From Tipula vernalis (Eukaryota > Arthropoda > Insecta > Diptera > Tipulidae), in contig OY282559.1 of assembly GCA_958295665.1 (NCBI GenBank), forward strand, positions 247,066,764 to 247,130,763: a DNA stretch of 64,000 bases, read 5' to 3'. Shown in pieces: positions 23,699 through 36,363 of this stretch. The notes under the pieces were generated by a model. The model was given only the letters and a program-made list of their open reading frames with translations, had not been told where the DNA came from and searched no databases. Numbering within the stretch: position 1 is the first letter of the stretch; the number at the start of each line of letters is the position of its first letter. The position numbers and the translations under genes were made by a program.

Positions 23699-23901
23699 CC
23701 ATTTTCCACATGTGGGCATCTGTCAAAATCTATGTAATTATTGACGTTTTCGAATATGGAGAATTTTTTTCACCTGCTTATATTATTCGGAAATATTCCC
23801 TTAGTACCGAAAAAATTCCATAGCGAATTCAAGAATATAGGAATTTAAATTTCCGAACGTTTTTATGAATTTTGACAGATGCCACATGTGGAAAATGGTT
23901 G
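23699..23901. mobile_element. MITE with 30-bp terminal inverted repeats
   Basis: The left end reads CCATTTTCCACATGTGGGCA and on through TCTGTCAAAAT. The right end is the inverse (ATTTTGACAGATG, then CCACATGTGGAAAATGG) with one base length difference. The interior is AT-rich and non-coding. The flanking GGGCC at both ends suggests that the true terminus lies slightly further out. No superfamily can be assigned without the target duplication. Confidence 0.75.
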
Positions 23902-25780
23902 TGGAATTCGAGAATAGGGCCTTTTAATTTTTACCTGTATTTTTTTTTTGGAAATTTTACAATGCCTGTGATTTCCGTTACATTCTAAAGTTTATGTGAT
24001 ATATTTTAAATGCCGGAATTTTAGTAATTGTTCTCTCGAGAATTCAGTAGCTGCGCAGTTTATGCAGGAAGTCGATGGAAAATTAAGATTTGCAGTCCAA
24101 GCTGCGCATTCCGTCGGATTAAAATGCAGCAAATTACTTTAAAAAGTAGTTAAATGACAAACGTCTTATCAACTTGCAGTCAGGCTGCCGGTCATATAAA
24201 AATGAAGCCAACATTTGTTGCATTCCGCCTGCTTTTCGATTTTTTTGTGCTGCTTCTACCGCGCAGCGACTGAATTCTTAACTACATCCAAAGTTTTACT
24301 TCAAAACAAAAATTTGTTTACATTATCACAAAAAGGAAATATTTAGCCGCGTGCCATCGACACGAGTGTAAATGAGCATATTTACGGCATAGTTGCAAGT
24401 CAATGCTTTTACCCAATTTCCTTTATCAAGGGCTTGAATACGAAGGCCCCATGAAAACAGGTCGATCCGACATTTTAAATCGACATTTTAATTTTTCAAA
24501 AAATTGTTATTCATCGGCGAAACTATTAAAATTTTGTTCAAATTTATGAAAGTTGAACAAAATGTATGATAAAGTATGATTTAAAAAATTTGTTAAAATT
24601 ACAAAATTTGTATTAACCAAATTTCGTTGTTATCTTTTTGTGTTGAAATTCGGCCGAAAAAATATAGAAATGTATTTTCTTTAATTTAAATTTTCTACAT
24701 ACTAATGATGGCTTTCTTAAATACGAACTGATTTTTACTAATTTCGTCGGGAACGAATAATTTATTCTACATGTTTTCATGGGGTAACCCCTTAAGAGTT
24801 ACACAGTTTTGTTGTTTCAAATTAATAAATATTAACTTACAAGTTAAGTACTTACAAGTTAGTTAAGTAGGTACCAATGGGTAACTCAGTTTGCTATAAT
24901 CGAACTATTTTAAATATAAAGTAGCGTTTTATTAGGGAGGGGGGGGGGGGTGGGGGTATCCTCTGACTTTCGAGTCAGGCGGATGTGTTTTTCCTAATTT
25001 TTCATGAAAAATAATTAATTTTTTTTTTACGAGTTTAAACATGTATAATCTAAAATTTGTGCGCGAATTGTGCCGTATGAGTGTATGCCTATATTAATAA
25101 CGAAAATATGATGCCATAGGGAGATCTCTTTCGAATGGAAGTTGACTGTTGTCCGGGAAATTGTGCCGCTATGATGTGATCTAAGCTGGATTATATATAT
25201 ATACAATAGACATTGTACATATTATTACATTGTTCACCTTATTGTGAATTGACATCCTATTGTAAATGAGCTCAGGCTCAAAATGGGGTGTCCGAAAAAA
25301 TTTAGAAGTTAGCAAGTAAATAAATAAATAATAAAGTGTTTAAAATTCAGTGAATATGTTTCTAAATAAGATTTTTGAAAAATCTGCAGCCCTTATCGAC
25401 AGCTTCCTTAATGCATAATGTGTTCTTAAATGCTTTATAATAATAATTGGGCATCAATTGTTTTTTTATTTAGTCACCTGCTGTACAGATTTAGACATTT
25501 TTAGACGAAATATTTTCTTTACGTAAACAATTTCGAACTGCCTGTACCTTTTATCTTAAAATGGTCGGATGTTTCATTCGTTCTTAGACTTTAAAAGTCA
25601 GTAGCTTTAGTTTCTCAGTAAGTACCTACATCTATTAATAAAAAAAAGCCAACACATAAAATTCTTAGCACAGTTCCTAAATAACATCAGTAGCATTTTT
25701 AAGTATGGAAAATTTGCCGTGTTACAGTAAAACCGTGTAAAGCAAATTTTTGGCGCATTTTGTGCGATATAAAAGTTATC
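23902..25780. other. AT-rich sequence with G-run
   Basis: No gene was recognised. A run of 12 G followed by TGGGGG lies at about 24939-24956. Somewhat more complex sequence at 24000-24420 could be an undefined old element. Confidence 0.45.
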
Positions 25781-25784
25781 TGAA

Positions 25785-26056
25785 GTGAGACTTTGTAGCA
25801 TCACTTTCGATTCGATTCGATAGAGTTTATGTCTCTTGTTTCAAGAGTAAAATTGAATTCTATTTCGTTTTTTATTACGCTCTTTCTATCGATCTCAGTT
25901 TGTTGCGTACTTTTCCTTTCTTTCATATCGATAAATAAAAATTTATGTGTGAAAGAATCATGAATATCAGCATAATTGAAAAGCGAAATCGAGTAATATT
26001 TTATTCTTGAAAGAAGAGACGAATTCGATTCGAAAGTGATGTTACAAAGTGATGTT
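25785..26056. mobile_element. MITE with extended terminal inverted repeats
   Basis: The left end reads ACTTTGTAGCATCACTTTCG, then ATTCGATTCG and GTCTCTTGTTTCAAGA. The right end carries the inverse of these blocks. The paired region extends about 60 bases with mismatches. The right end also has a 13-base direct duplication of AAAGTGATGTTAC. The interior is non-coding. Confidence 0.7.
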
Positions 26057-26059
26057 ATA

Positions 26060-29000
26060 TTTAGTATTCGTTTAAATTTAAGAATAAGATAATTTGACTT
26101 AATTTTCTGATTTTTGAATTAAACATCAATATTTTTGATTCAGAAGGTTTATGTCCTTTGAGAATTAATTTTACGAGCAATATAAAACAAGGAATTCTAT
26201 TATTTTCAATAATGTATAGATTCGTTTGACAATAAGACATTTTATTATGAACAAAACTTTTTTCAAAGAAACTGATCTCTATGTCCAGTTAAATTAAAAG
26301 ATAATGAATGATTCATCAAGTATTTGCCATTTACAGTCTAGTATAAACTCAGTCATTAAATTATGATGACGGAGTAAATTTGTGAATAAGGCCCAAACAC
26401 ATCTACTATTTCCCCTATAGCTTCTTGCAGGTTTGAACGGTATATTATAGCTTAATTAAAGGCAGTTTATAACTTAATTAACTAGTACTCGATTTTCGCC
26501 AGTCAAGCGTGCCCTAACTAGGTGTTTGCCCCGATGGAGTTGAACTTGTTACAACTACTAAAATTGCTGTGCGTTCGTATGGATACTGCCGTGGTCGATC
26601 GATCGATGATGTGATCAACTTTGTCACATAACAATCAAATAAATGTATTCACTAGTACGTTGAATCCGAATTAGTACCGCTTTACTTTTATCACTTAAGG
26701 GGTTGTTTTGTAAATTATAAATTGAAATCACAGTTCATTGATCTAATTTATTTTCTGCTTATCCTTGCCTGGCCTTTGTTTTCTCAGTGCATGGTTTTAT
26801 TCCAACTTGGCGCCTTATCTGGTATTCCTTTTTCGCTGTTTCACTGTGTTGGTTAAGGCGGTATGGCTAAGTATTAAACAATTCGAAAACGCGCTTTGAA
26901 CTTTGCAAATATATCTGTGGATGTATTTTGATGAATTTCATCAAAATATATAATAAGTTTTAATGTTCCTAATTAAACTAAAATTATAATTGCATGACCC
27001 CATTTCCATAATGATCATTCATCAAAAATTGCACAAACTTTATGTTTGACTGACTAAAATTATACAATACAACATACATATGTTAAAAATGTATTCCAAA
27101 CTGATACTTTGCACTTATTTATGTATGCGGTACGATAAATAACAAGTACCCACCCCGTCTCTTAAACAACACCTGTTTCATTACCGATCGTGTGTATATC
27201 AAGTGATCGTGAAGGGCCAACACGTAAACAGAATTTTAAACATAATTCTGTATAGAATTATGCCGAAGGTGATTACATCATATTGTTGAAACATTAAATT
27301 GTTTTAATTTTTTTATAGTTTTTGTCGACGGACATATGCAATTGTTCATATTAAAAAAAAATTTTGTTTTTTATAAGGCCATGCCATTTAAGCAGTACTT
27401 GGGTAAAAGTAATTATAAGTTTTAATCTGTCTTTTAAATTAAATTTATAATAGATTTCAATTTGAAGTCTGAAAGGGAGATCAGGAAAATTGCATGATTC
27501 TAATGAAATATTCAGAGAACACATTCATTAAGTCAAGAGATATCTTTACTTATTATAGACGAACACCTAAACCTCATTTTCCGGTAGAAATGCGATATAC
27601 ACAAGATAAAATCATGACAAAAAAATGAAAATCGCTTAAAATGTCAACACATTATACAAAAAAAAACAATAATATTAACTTAAAGGAATATCAAAATCAC
27701 TTCCGTTACGACACCAACAACAACAAAACAAACTTTCACAAATTAACGTTTTATTTACTTGTCGCAGAGAGAAAATTCATAACAACGACAAACGAAATAA
27801 TAATAATAATAATAATAAGAATAACAAAAAATAAATAAAAGAAAACTGTTTTTCCTTTTTCTTTTGTTTTTTTATTTTATTTTATTTATTTATACCGAAA
27901 AAAATGTCTCTCTCTCCACTTAAAGCTTGTTTTCCATATATTTATACAAAATAACAGTCAATATGGGTAAGTGTGTTGTTTGGGAGACAATTTTTATGGT
28001 GCTGGGTGGGGTTGGTTTGTTTTTTTCGTTAAATGGGTTGTCTCGATTTGTTTTTTTTTTTTTTAGTTGTACCGTTTCGAAGAAGAAAACCAAAGGCAAA
28101 AATAAAATGTTTAAACTTTAATCCACAAAATTTTCTATTGCGTTGTTGAAATTCGACAAGTAATACGACGGAAAATTTTATTTACACTGTATGTATTTAG
28201 CTATGTAAAAAAAGCACAAATAAAGCTCTCGCTCTCTCGCATCCCTCGTTCGTATATAGAGAGATGTATTTCGTGTGAGAACAGATATTGCTGTAAAAAA
28301 GCAAAAAATTTAAACCGAAAGTTATTTTAGTTTTTAGTATACATGTGATTTTAAAGTGTACAACATAACCTAACTTATTATTTTTGTTTTTTTTTTGTTG
28401 CCTCGCGATTTTGCGACATTTTGTATATTGAATGTAACGATGCTCTCATACATTTGGAGTTAATAGACGCGTGCCATTCGAATTGACCATTTAGCCTGAA
28501 TAATTTAGATAAATTATATGTAATTTAATGAATTAATTAAATATACAATTTTGAAGTGATATTAATGCCCGCCATTTTTTCTATTTCTTTTCAGATTCTG
28601 GCTATCACATATATTTTGAGTTGTTGGAATTTTTTTTTTGGTGTTTTTTATGTTTGTGTGTGTGTGTTTGTTAAACACTTTGGATTACTTGGATAAAATC
28701 TAATAAATTTCTTATGATAAAGGCAATGAAATAAATAAGATTTCAAAGTAAGTACTTTGAGTAATTTATATATGCACATATTATTTTAAATGGTGTGGTT
28801 TGGTATTATACAAATATTTCTTCTTTATCGTTTACTCGTCGTGTATTTTTTGTTTGTCTTAAGAAGAGTGTGTAAGACATAAACCAGATGGGGATAAAAA
28901 ATTAATTAATTTTTGTTTTGTTTTTTAGTTATAGTTTGCCGACGGTGATTTTCAAAGTATTTTTTTTTATGTACGGGTTGTTTATTTGTGATATTCATAT

Positions 29001-30230
29001 AGTATGCGAATGTGTGTGTATATGTTTTGGAGTATAGTTTAATGCATTTTCTTAGTTTCATTGTTGGATTTTCGTTTTGTGTTTTGTATTATTTTGAGTC
29101 ATTATTATTATATCGTTCGTGGGGCAAATGGAGCTCCGCCTTATTGAGGTTTTTCGTTTTCATTTTTTGTTTTGTTCTTGTAGTTTTAAATTAGATTTTT
29201 ATGGATAAGATCGTTAATTTATGTATATTGTTGTTGTGCTATGATGAACTTGATGGTTTTTTGATGAATGAATTATTTACTGGGTTTTGGTTCGATAAAT
29301 TTGTATGCGGTTCCAAAATATTGAGTTATAACAAATAATATTTGTTGTGTGCGCGGTTACAAAAAAAAAAAATTCTCATAAGGGTATAACACTACACAAT
29401 GATATCATCATTTTTACTGTTCTTTGTATACATAGAAATACGTATTTTACAGGGAAATTTTGATTAGACATCGCGCGGAAAATGAATCATATACACTGTA
29501 ATTTTCCCGTTTACATATATTCAACAAGTTGAATGAATTGCGCGCTTTATATATGCACGATGACTACTTATCGGTATTATGCTACCAATTAACATGTTCA
29601 AAGCAAATTTGCATTTTTAGGAGGAATATTGATTTAAAATACCATTGATGTAACGATGCGCGCATGCTTCATAATTACTGTTATAGATATACACAAATTT
29701 AGTTTTAAATATATTTTACCAAAAATTATAAAAAAAAAACAAAATAAATAAAAATCAACCTTTCCTTTTTGTTATGTACATAAACATAATGCATGTTCTT
29801 AAAGGTCAACACCATTATTCAAACTCGGATATCGATTATACTGTATTCATAAATTCCCAGTGCATCTATAGTTTTATGACAGTCAAAATACATGATGCAC
29901 CAAATTTTACATAAAACTTGTCGCTGGGGATTTTTTTGTTTTATTTTATACGCAGGGCTAAAAGTTTTAACTTTTCCAAAGTATCCGATTTTTTATTTTT
30001 TTGTAACATCATTTATCTTTTACCTTTTTCATGGTACAGTTCAATGGTTTATGAAATTGGTAAAATCGAATCACATTTACAGAGAGACGTGTACATTTTT
30101 CCATTTGTGTCTGGAGTTGGTTTTGAACCGAATATGTTTAGTTAATTTATTATATTAGGTTATTTAATATAAAATGAATAAATTCGTAGAAATAAAGAAA
30201 ATAGTTTTGGTCGAAATCACCAGAGTGGAA
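26060..30230. other. AT-rich intergenic or intronic sequence
   Basis: No gene was recognised. The plus strand is A-rich at about 27600-27840 (with an AAT/AAC repeat ending near 27832) and then T/G-rich from about 27840 to 29350. A small inverted repeat (TATTTTGATGAA / TTCATCAAAATA) lies near 26926-26950. The open frames follow the base bias. Confidence 0.5.
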
Positions 30231-32160
30231 AAATAGGTTCATAGAAGTTGAAAATAGAAATTCCGTCGGGAATTTGGCAGGATACTTTCAAAAATTGCTG
30301 CAATACCGTCATCATCTTGGTTATCTATTCTATAGCGTTGAATAAAATTGAGCCTAGTTGTTAATCGATTTACGAGAACAATGTAAAATATCAAGCATGA
30401 AGTTTGAGTAATCAGCATGTGTAAAAATTTCAAGCTTTAACCGCATAGACAGACCGTTACTTATTACAAATTTATAACTGGGTTATTTTTTGCGACGCAA
30501 TAGACGGAACTATATTGGAAATCGAATATTTTCATATTTTTATTTTAATAATGACGAATCAATCTATTTGAAACGGCTGCTTGAATCTAATCAGTATAAT
30601 TATGTCTCACTTCGATTTGTTGGCTACTGTTGCTGAAATCACTTAAAGGAATGTCATATTTTAAGCACAAACCAAGGTCATTGTTGCTGTCGAACAATAA
30701 GAATATAAGAATTCAGTCTGTTGGCAGAACTTTTTTACAGAGCATGATTCTAATAAATTGTGGTTGAAATTTGTAATTTTTGAAAGATTCATTTTTCTGT
30801 AAGCATTCCAAAACTATGTTCGGAATAGAGTTTGCAACTTTTCAATGGAATCTTCTATCTCCGGAATACGCTTCATTATTGTTTTCCCGGATAGGAAACA
30901 TTTTTGCATCTTGGATTGGGAAATTAGGTGCGAGTGCGAGAACCCGCCAAGTTATGCATGAAAATCTCGATCTTTTCAGACAATATTTGTGTTTCTTATT
31001 TTGCAAAAAAAGTGCCACGAATAAGGGGTTGTTGAAATTTGTTTACGGTTCTTCCGCATTTTTTTAGTTCAAAACGTCTCTGGTGTTTGCTTGAGTGTGA
31101 TATTAGTGTAGATGGTATTTGCTATGTTACTTAATGTTATTGCCCTTAGTGGAAGATTTAATGGGCGCTTTCAAGATGACTAACTGATGGTTATTAAAAA
31201 TACCACGAGATGCACCAAACAGCAAATGCATTTTCAACAGCTCACATTTTGATAAATTTTGAGAAAAATTAGGCATTTTGTCTGAAAAGATCTTAAACTA
31301 AAAATAGTACAAACCATTCAAATTTGTATGTTGACCATGTATTTCAAGGTCATTCCAAGGCCAAATAGTAATTTTCAAATTTAGTATTAAACGATTCTAT
31401 TAGTGAAACCAAACTTTTTGATACAAAAAAGAACTTTCACCACAATACGACATGTTTTACTTGTCGCCATTGTAAATCCCCCAAACAAAGCCTGCAACTC
31501 ATTTAGGTCTAATCTCATTTAGGACTAAACCCTAATTGTCTGTAAACTGTATTGCCGGTATAATGATATAAGGAAGCTATTACAGAACTCCAAATTAAGG
31601 ACTTTTACCCAAATAGTATGGAACGTTTTCACTGTGCTCGAATTCTTAATCTCTACAAAGAGTAAATCGACCATATCGCTTCATTTTCTATTTACTACAG
31701 AACCGAAAAATTTATTTTGACGAGGGAAGGGTTTTAAGTTGAAAAGTTCAGATTACTAGAGCACCATTACTTTAATCCAAATTATTAAAGATACTGGCGG
31801 AATTTAAAAAAATACGATATTTTTAAAAGGTTTAACCGGCCTGTGATCAATACAGATTATTGGCGGATTGATTTAAAATCAATTCTCTTACATATGTAAC
31901 TAGTTTGGCTGAATCTTAATTTTTTTGTTTAGTGTGGCAATAATTTATTTATTTGGAATATATTTGCACCAAATTACGCACCACTCAATTTGAACCAAAA
32001 CCAATTTGAAAACCTTGAAAACGCTGTTTATTAGTAATCAGAAATGCCACGAAAAACTTGAATTTATTGAAAATCTTTAAACAACCTCGGATAATTTAAA
32101 ATATTTCGAACCAACTCTTATTACTTCGAATTGGTTCTTAGATTTCTAAACAATATCAAA
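30231..32160. other. AT-rich sequence with possible decayed coding traces on the minus strand
   Basis: Minus-strand fragments such as RLNFIQRYRIDNQDDDGIAA (about 30345-30285) and MKRIPEIEDSIEKLQTLF (about 30888-30835) have a less biased composition than the chance frames nearby. They are interrupted by stops and match no family I recognise. They may belong with the fragment at 32164-33115. Confidence 0.25.
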
Positions 32161-32163
32161 CAA

Positions 32164-33115
32164 TCATTTGTGCGACCCAAAAACGGACAGTTTCTTAGGA
32201 TGGCATGAATTGGGCGAGTCTACCAAAATTAAATCCATATCTTTGTTGATATCGATTGCTGATAAGCCTTTCAAATAAAGATTGTACCTTGAATTTGAAA
32301 TCCGTTTTCCACAAAATATATAATACGTCAATTTTTTGTTGCCTCTGAAATACAAACTAAATGGCAGATCAACTTGAAAATGGAAATTGCGCCTAATAAA
32401 AGATTCTATACTCGAAATTGAATAATGATAACTCATTACAGCACATCTGTGTGCCAATACAGGTAACTTTTTTGCCCATATAGTAATTTCCTTCATTAGG
32501 CATTGGTAGTGCTTGCTCATGATGGATGTAGTTATGAAAGTACGTTTTCAATCTTTTGAGATTCCTGTTTCTTCGGTTTAGTTTCAGTTATCTCAAATCT
32601 AATGGTTCAATCATTTTTTTCTATTCAACGTTATTCTTCAACAACTGTCTTATTGATGGTGTTAACAGGACAGTTATTTCTTGTCCGGTTTTCATTCGGA
32701 GATTTCCAGGACCTACATAAGTTCCTACAGTTAGTTCACTTTTCTCAAGTGCATCTGGTATACTGTCTTGCTTTCGTTGGTTATTCTTATTCGTTATTTT
32801 CTCAATTTTGGGTTCTTCTTCAGTTGCTGCGGGTAGCTGGATTTCCTTTATAAACCAAACTTTATCCTTTAGCCCAGTCTCTTTCGTTACTCGTGTTTTA
32901 CAATTTACTTATCTGCCGTGTACGCCACCCTATTCCGTGCCCTTTCCTTCCTTGCATAATCATAGTGGTCAACTAAGTAAATCTATAGGGTGCGTTTTAG
33001 AAATATTTTTACCAAATGGTTCTGTGTATTGATTTTTAATCCCAAGAATGGTTTTAAGCGTTTCGACCTCGCTGTAGAAAGTTGTGTTCGGACCGAACAG
33101 CACTGAGGCCTCCAT
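32164..33115 (-). pseudogene. Unrecognised protein-coding remnant
   Basis: Three consecutive coding-like stretches read on the minus strand. An ATG at 33115 opens MEASVLFGPNTTFYSEVETL, continuing to KTHPIDLLS with a stop at 32969. A 95-codon open run (32908-32621, no in-frame ATG near its start) reads VWFIKEIQLPAATEEE, EKSELTVGTYVGPGN and ITVLLTPSIRQLLKNN. A third run at 32520-32164 is open for 118 codons. The compositions are mixed and protein-like, unlike the Phe/Lys/Asn-rich frames around. I cannot name the family. An old element gene, a retrocopy or exons of a host gene are all possible. Confidence 0.3.
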
Positions 33116-33119
33116 TTTT

Positions 33120-36100
33120 GGTGTTTAGTTTACTACTTTTGCCATGTGAAATATTTAAGTTAACCCATCTAAATATTTGAAAATTAATTAGAACAAAAAC
33201 TTTTTCGGGTTCTAAGAGAAAATCTGATTAATTGCAATTACGTATCAGCGTCAAGTTTAGTTTTTGAATACAAACTTACTTATATTTTTTAAAGGCATCC
33301 GGTTTTAAGCAAAAAAGGAAACAATTTTTATTTATACCATACTTTTACACCAGAATGTACTTAGGTTGATTTGCGAAAAATAAATTCACAATCATTTCAT
33401 GTTCTGTTCTGGGTAACACGTTCATCGGCAACAACATCGAATGGCAATGAAGGTAAGCCAAAGAGAACGTATCTAGAAGCCTAGACTTGTGATTCTTCTA
33501 TCGGATATGATAAAAATCTGCATTTTTTCAACCCGTCAGTAAAAAGTTTATAATGTGTTGGCGCATAAACCGATTCTTTAAGACGTCAATTTTATTTGAA
33601 ATTCCATAATCTTTAACGTAATCATTGTTTTTCGAGTGAAATTATTTTTAAAGAGAGTTGGATTGTTAAACGACCCATGCAATAAACCGTCAAATTTAGT
33701 GGCTGTTGCAGCACTCTCAGATCAAACAGCTTTTATCCCTCTTATCGCTTTATCTGATAGTACCACAAATGTTAAACAAGCAACTTTTGTAAATATACCA
33801 ATATTTTTAATGCATTTTTAATTCGTTGTATACCTTAGAAGATGGGGTCCACCGCACCCAAAACCCCCGCTTTTTCAGAATTTAAACAGTTCATCCTGTT
33901 ATATCTCAATTACAAGTTAAATTATTGCTCACAACGTAAAGCGATTGAATTTGTGGCAAAACATTTGTATGCGATATTTTTTGCAGTGAGAATTTTTATT
34001 TGCGATGATGAGTTGCATGCGAGAAACATGTGACTATATTTCATCGTTTTGATCGATATATTTAAAACGATTAAAGCGATATTAAAACTAAAAGTACATC
34101 TCCATAAGTTTCTCTCTATAAAGAGAGGATTCTTTTTCGAGTCTGATCTCAATTTAGGGTGAAAATGTAAATAAAATTTAATTTCCGAGCGCAGTTAAAT
34201 TTTCACTCAACTGCGCATAAATGCTGGTGCTTAAATATTAAAAAATCAATTAACCATAAATCAGTTTCTGCAGCCCTTTTATTTTACTTTTTTCGGACAA
34301 GGAAATAAATTCTAAGTAATATCTAAAGAAATTTCAAAAATCTTTCAACTGCGCTCCAAGCCTTCAATATTATGAAAAGATTGGTTTTTAATGGCCTCAT
34401 TAAAATTGTTTTATTATACCCTGGTTTGATAACATCAATAAATTCCACATTAGAAAGATTGCTTTTCAACTTCATCTGTATCAAATTCTGCCAATGCTCA
34501 AATTCCCTTCTAACTGATATGAATAAAAACTGCTTCAATAAAACAAAAATATAACCTTGATATTATGTGATGAAGAAGTTTTTGTGGGTGCCAATAATCC
34601 AAATTCGTAAAAAAAACTTTATGAAGCTTAACATGTAATTAAATTTAATGCTAACCAAATAAATTTTTTCTGTTTAGTAGGAATATCTAGTTGTATGTAT
34701 ACGTAATTCGATAATGAACTCAAAATTCTATAAAATCCACAAATACAATATATGCGGATGAATGACTGAATAAATTCATTGAGTCGAAATAATCATAAAT
34801 ATGTATAGGGTTCCTATTTGTATAATATTGTATTTATTGGATGAAATATTTTTGTGCTCCTACTCAAAAAGCATAAACAAAAAAATTTACTAAGGGGTTT
34901 TGAACGCAATTATTTTTCTTATTCAAAAATTCTTGAACATTGTTAAAAAAAAATTGAAAATTTATTGATTGATTAAATTATGGTACGCTCTTAACCAACT
35001 ATATGTAGAAGTAGCAGGTTCTTAATTCAAAGAAAATTTGATTTATTTTCCAGTAGTCGTTTCCGGCTGTACATAGCAAACACAAATACCTATATAATCT
35101 TATTGTCGAAAGAAAAACTTTGTAAGTTTTCCCCATTTTGAATTTATATACATAAATTCATATACTCAATAAGCAATAAAATTCATATACATACAAATAA
35201 TTGAGAAGGACTTCCTAATTACAGAATTTTATTCTTCTGTAATATAAAAGTAAAAAAATCTATAAATATAAATTTTACTGTTAAGAAAATCGAAACGACT
35301 TAACATAAATTATATAGAATTTGTATTTCGAGTAAGGTATATATTAGAGATGAAAAGAAGAATGGCAACAAACTACAACAATAACTATACGTACATACGT
35401 ACATACATAAATATTGGATAAATTGAAAGTAAAATTAAAAAATAAATTTCATTTTCTTTGGATTCTATCTAGAAAATAGAAGAACGACAGAAGAAAAATG
35501 GAATAAAACATACCCATGTACTCTTCTTGTACATATGCGGCTTCTTATAAATACAACAAAAAATCAATTTAAATTTGATTTTGAAAGATTGAAAATTTCA
35601 TTTAAAATTGGAATTTAATTTGAATGCAGGAATAATAAAAAATCTGGTTTCTGTTTTATTTGGCAGTGTTCACAGAATATTAGTATGGATTTGTTCAAAT
35701 TTGTATGCTAACTGACACCCTCAACTAGGTGTCACATGTTTATGACTTCTGACTGGAACCTACCATCTGAATTTCCGATTCAACATGTGGCAAGTAAGCT
35801 TCTAAATGTTATAAAGGGTTATTTGTCTATTTGCCTCTTCGCTTCGCCAGTAAAAGGCGTGTTTATGCATTTTTAGCGGTATAGCCCCAACCACCCAGGC
35901 CCGAAATCTATTTTTTTCGTAATGTGCGCCTCGAAAAACATAAAATAAAAGAAATCTTGGAATGGCAACCGCTTCTTTGTACATTTTGACTGGGCTACTA
36001 TTGTGTGTGTGTGTGTGTGTGTGTGTGTTAGTTTTTAGTTATACTTTAGTTTCATTAAAAAAAAAACATTCGTTAAAAAAAGTAAATATTTGGTTGATTT

Positions 36101-36355
36101 TCTAGTGCTACTATGTACAAAAATTTGCCAAGTTAAGCCGTTTTTTTTAAAGCTATGCCCTTTACAGATATTGGGCCCGATTCTGGAACGATAAAATTCA
36201 TGTTTTGTTATTTTATTTCCCCGCTTAAATTTACATTTAAAAAACAAAAATAACAACATAAAATATTTCGGGCCCATTATATGTTATAATATTCGCTGAT
36301 TTTGTTGCACAACAAATTTTAAGCTACACTATCCATTTTAAACTTGAATTTAGTG
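33120..36355. other. AT-rich sequence, mostly unassigned
   Basis: No gene was recognised. Minus-strand fragments near 33640-33840 (for example KFDGLLHGSFNNPTLFKNNF) and 34323-34538 look weakly coding-like but are broken. A TG dinucleotide repeat lies at about 36002-36028. Confidence 0.4.
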
Positions 36356-36363
36356 TTTTTTCC

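Noticed and set aside
36002..36028. TG dinucleotide repeat
   Set aside because: An ordinary microsatellite; mentioned in the region entry only.
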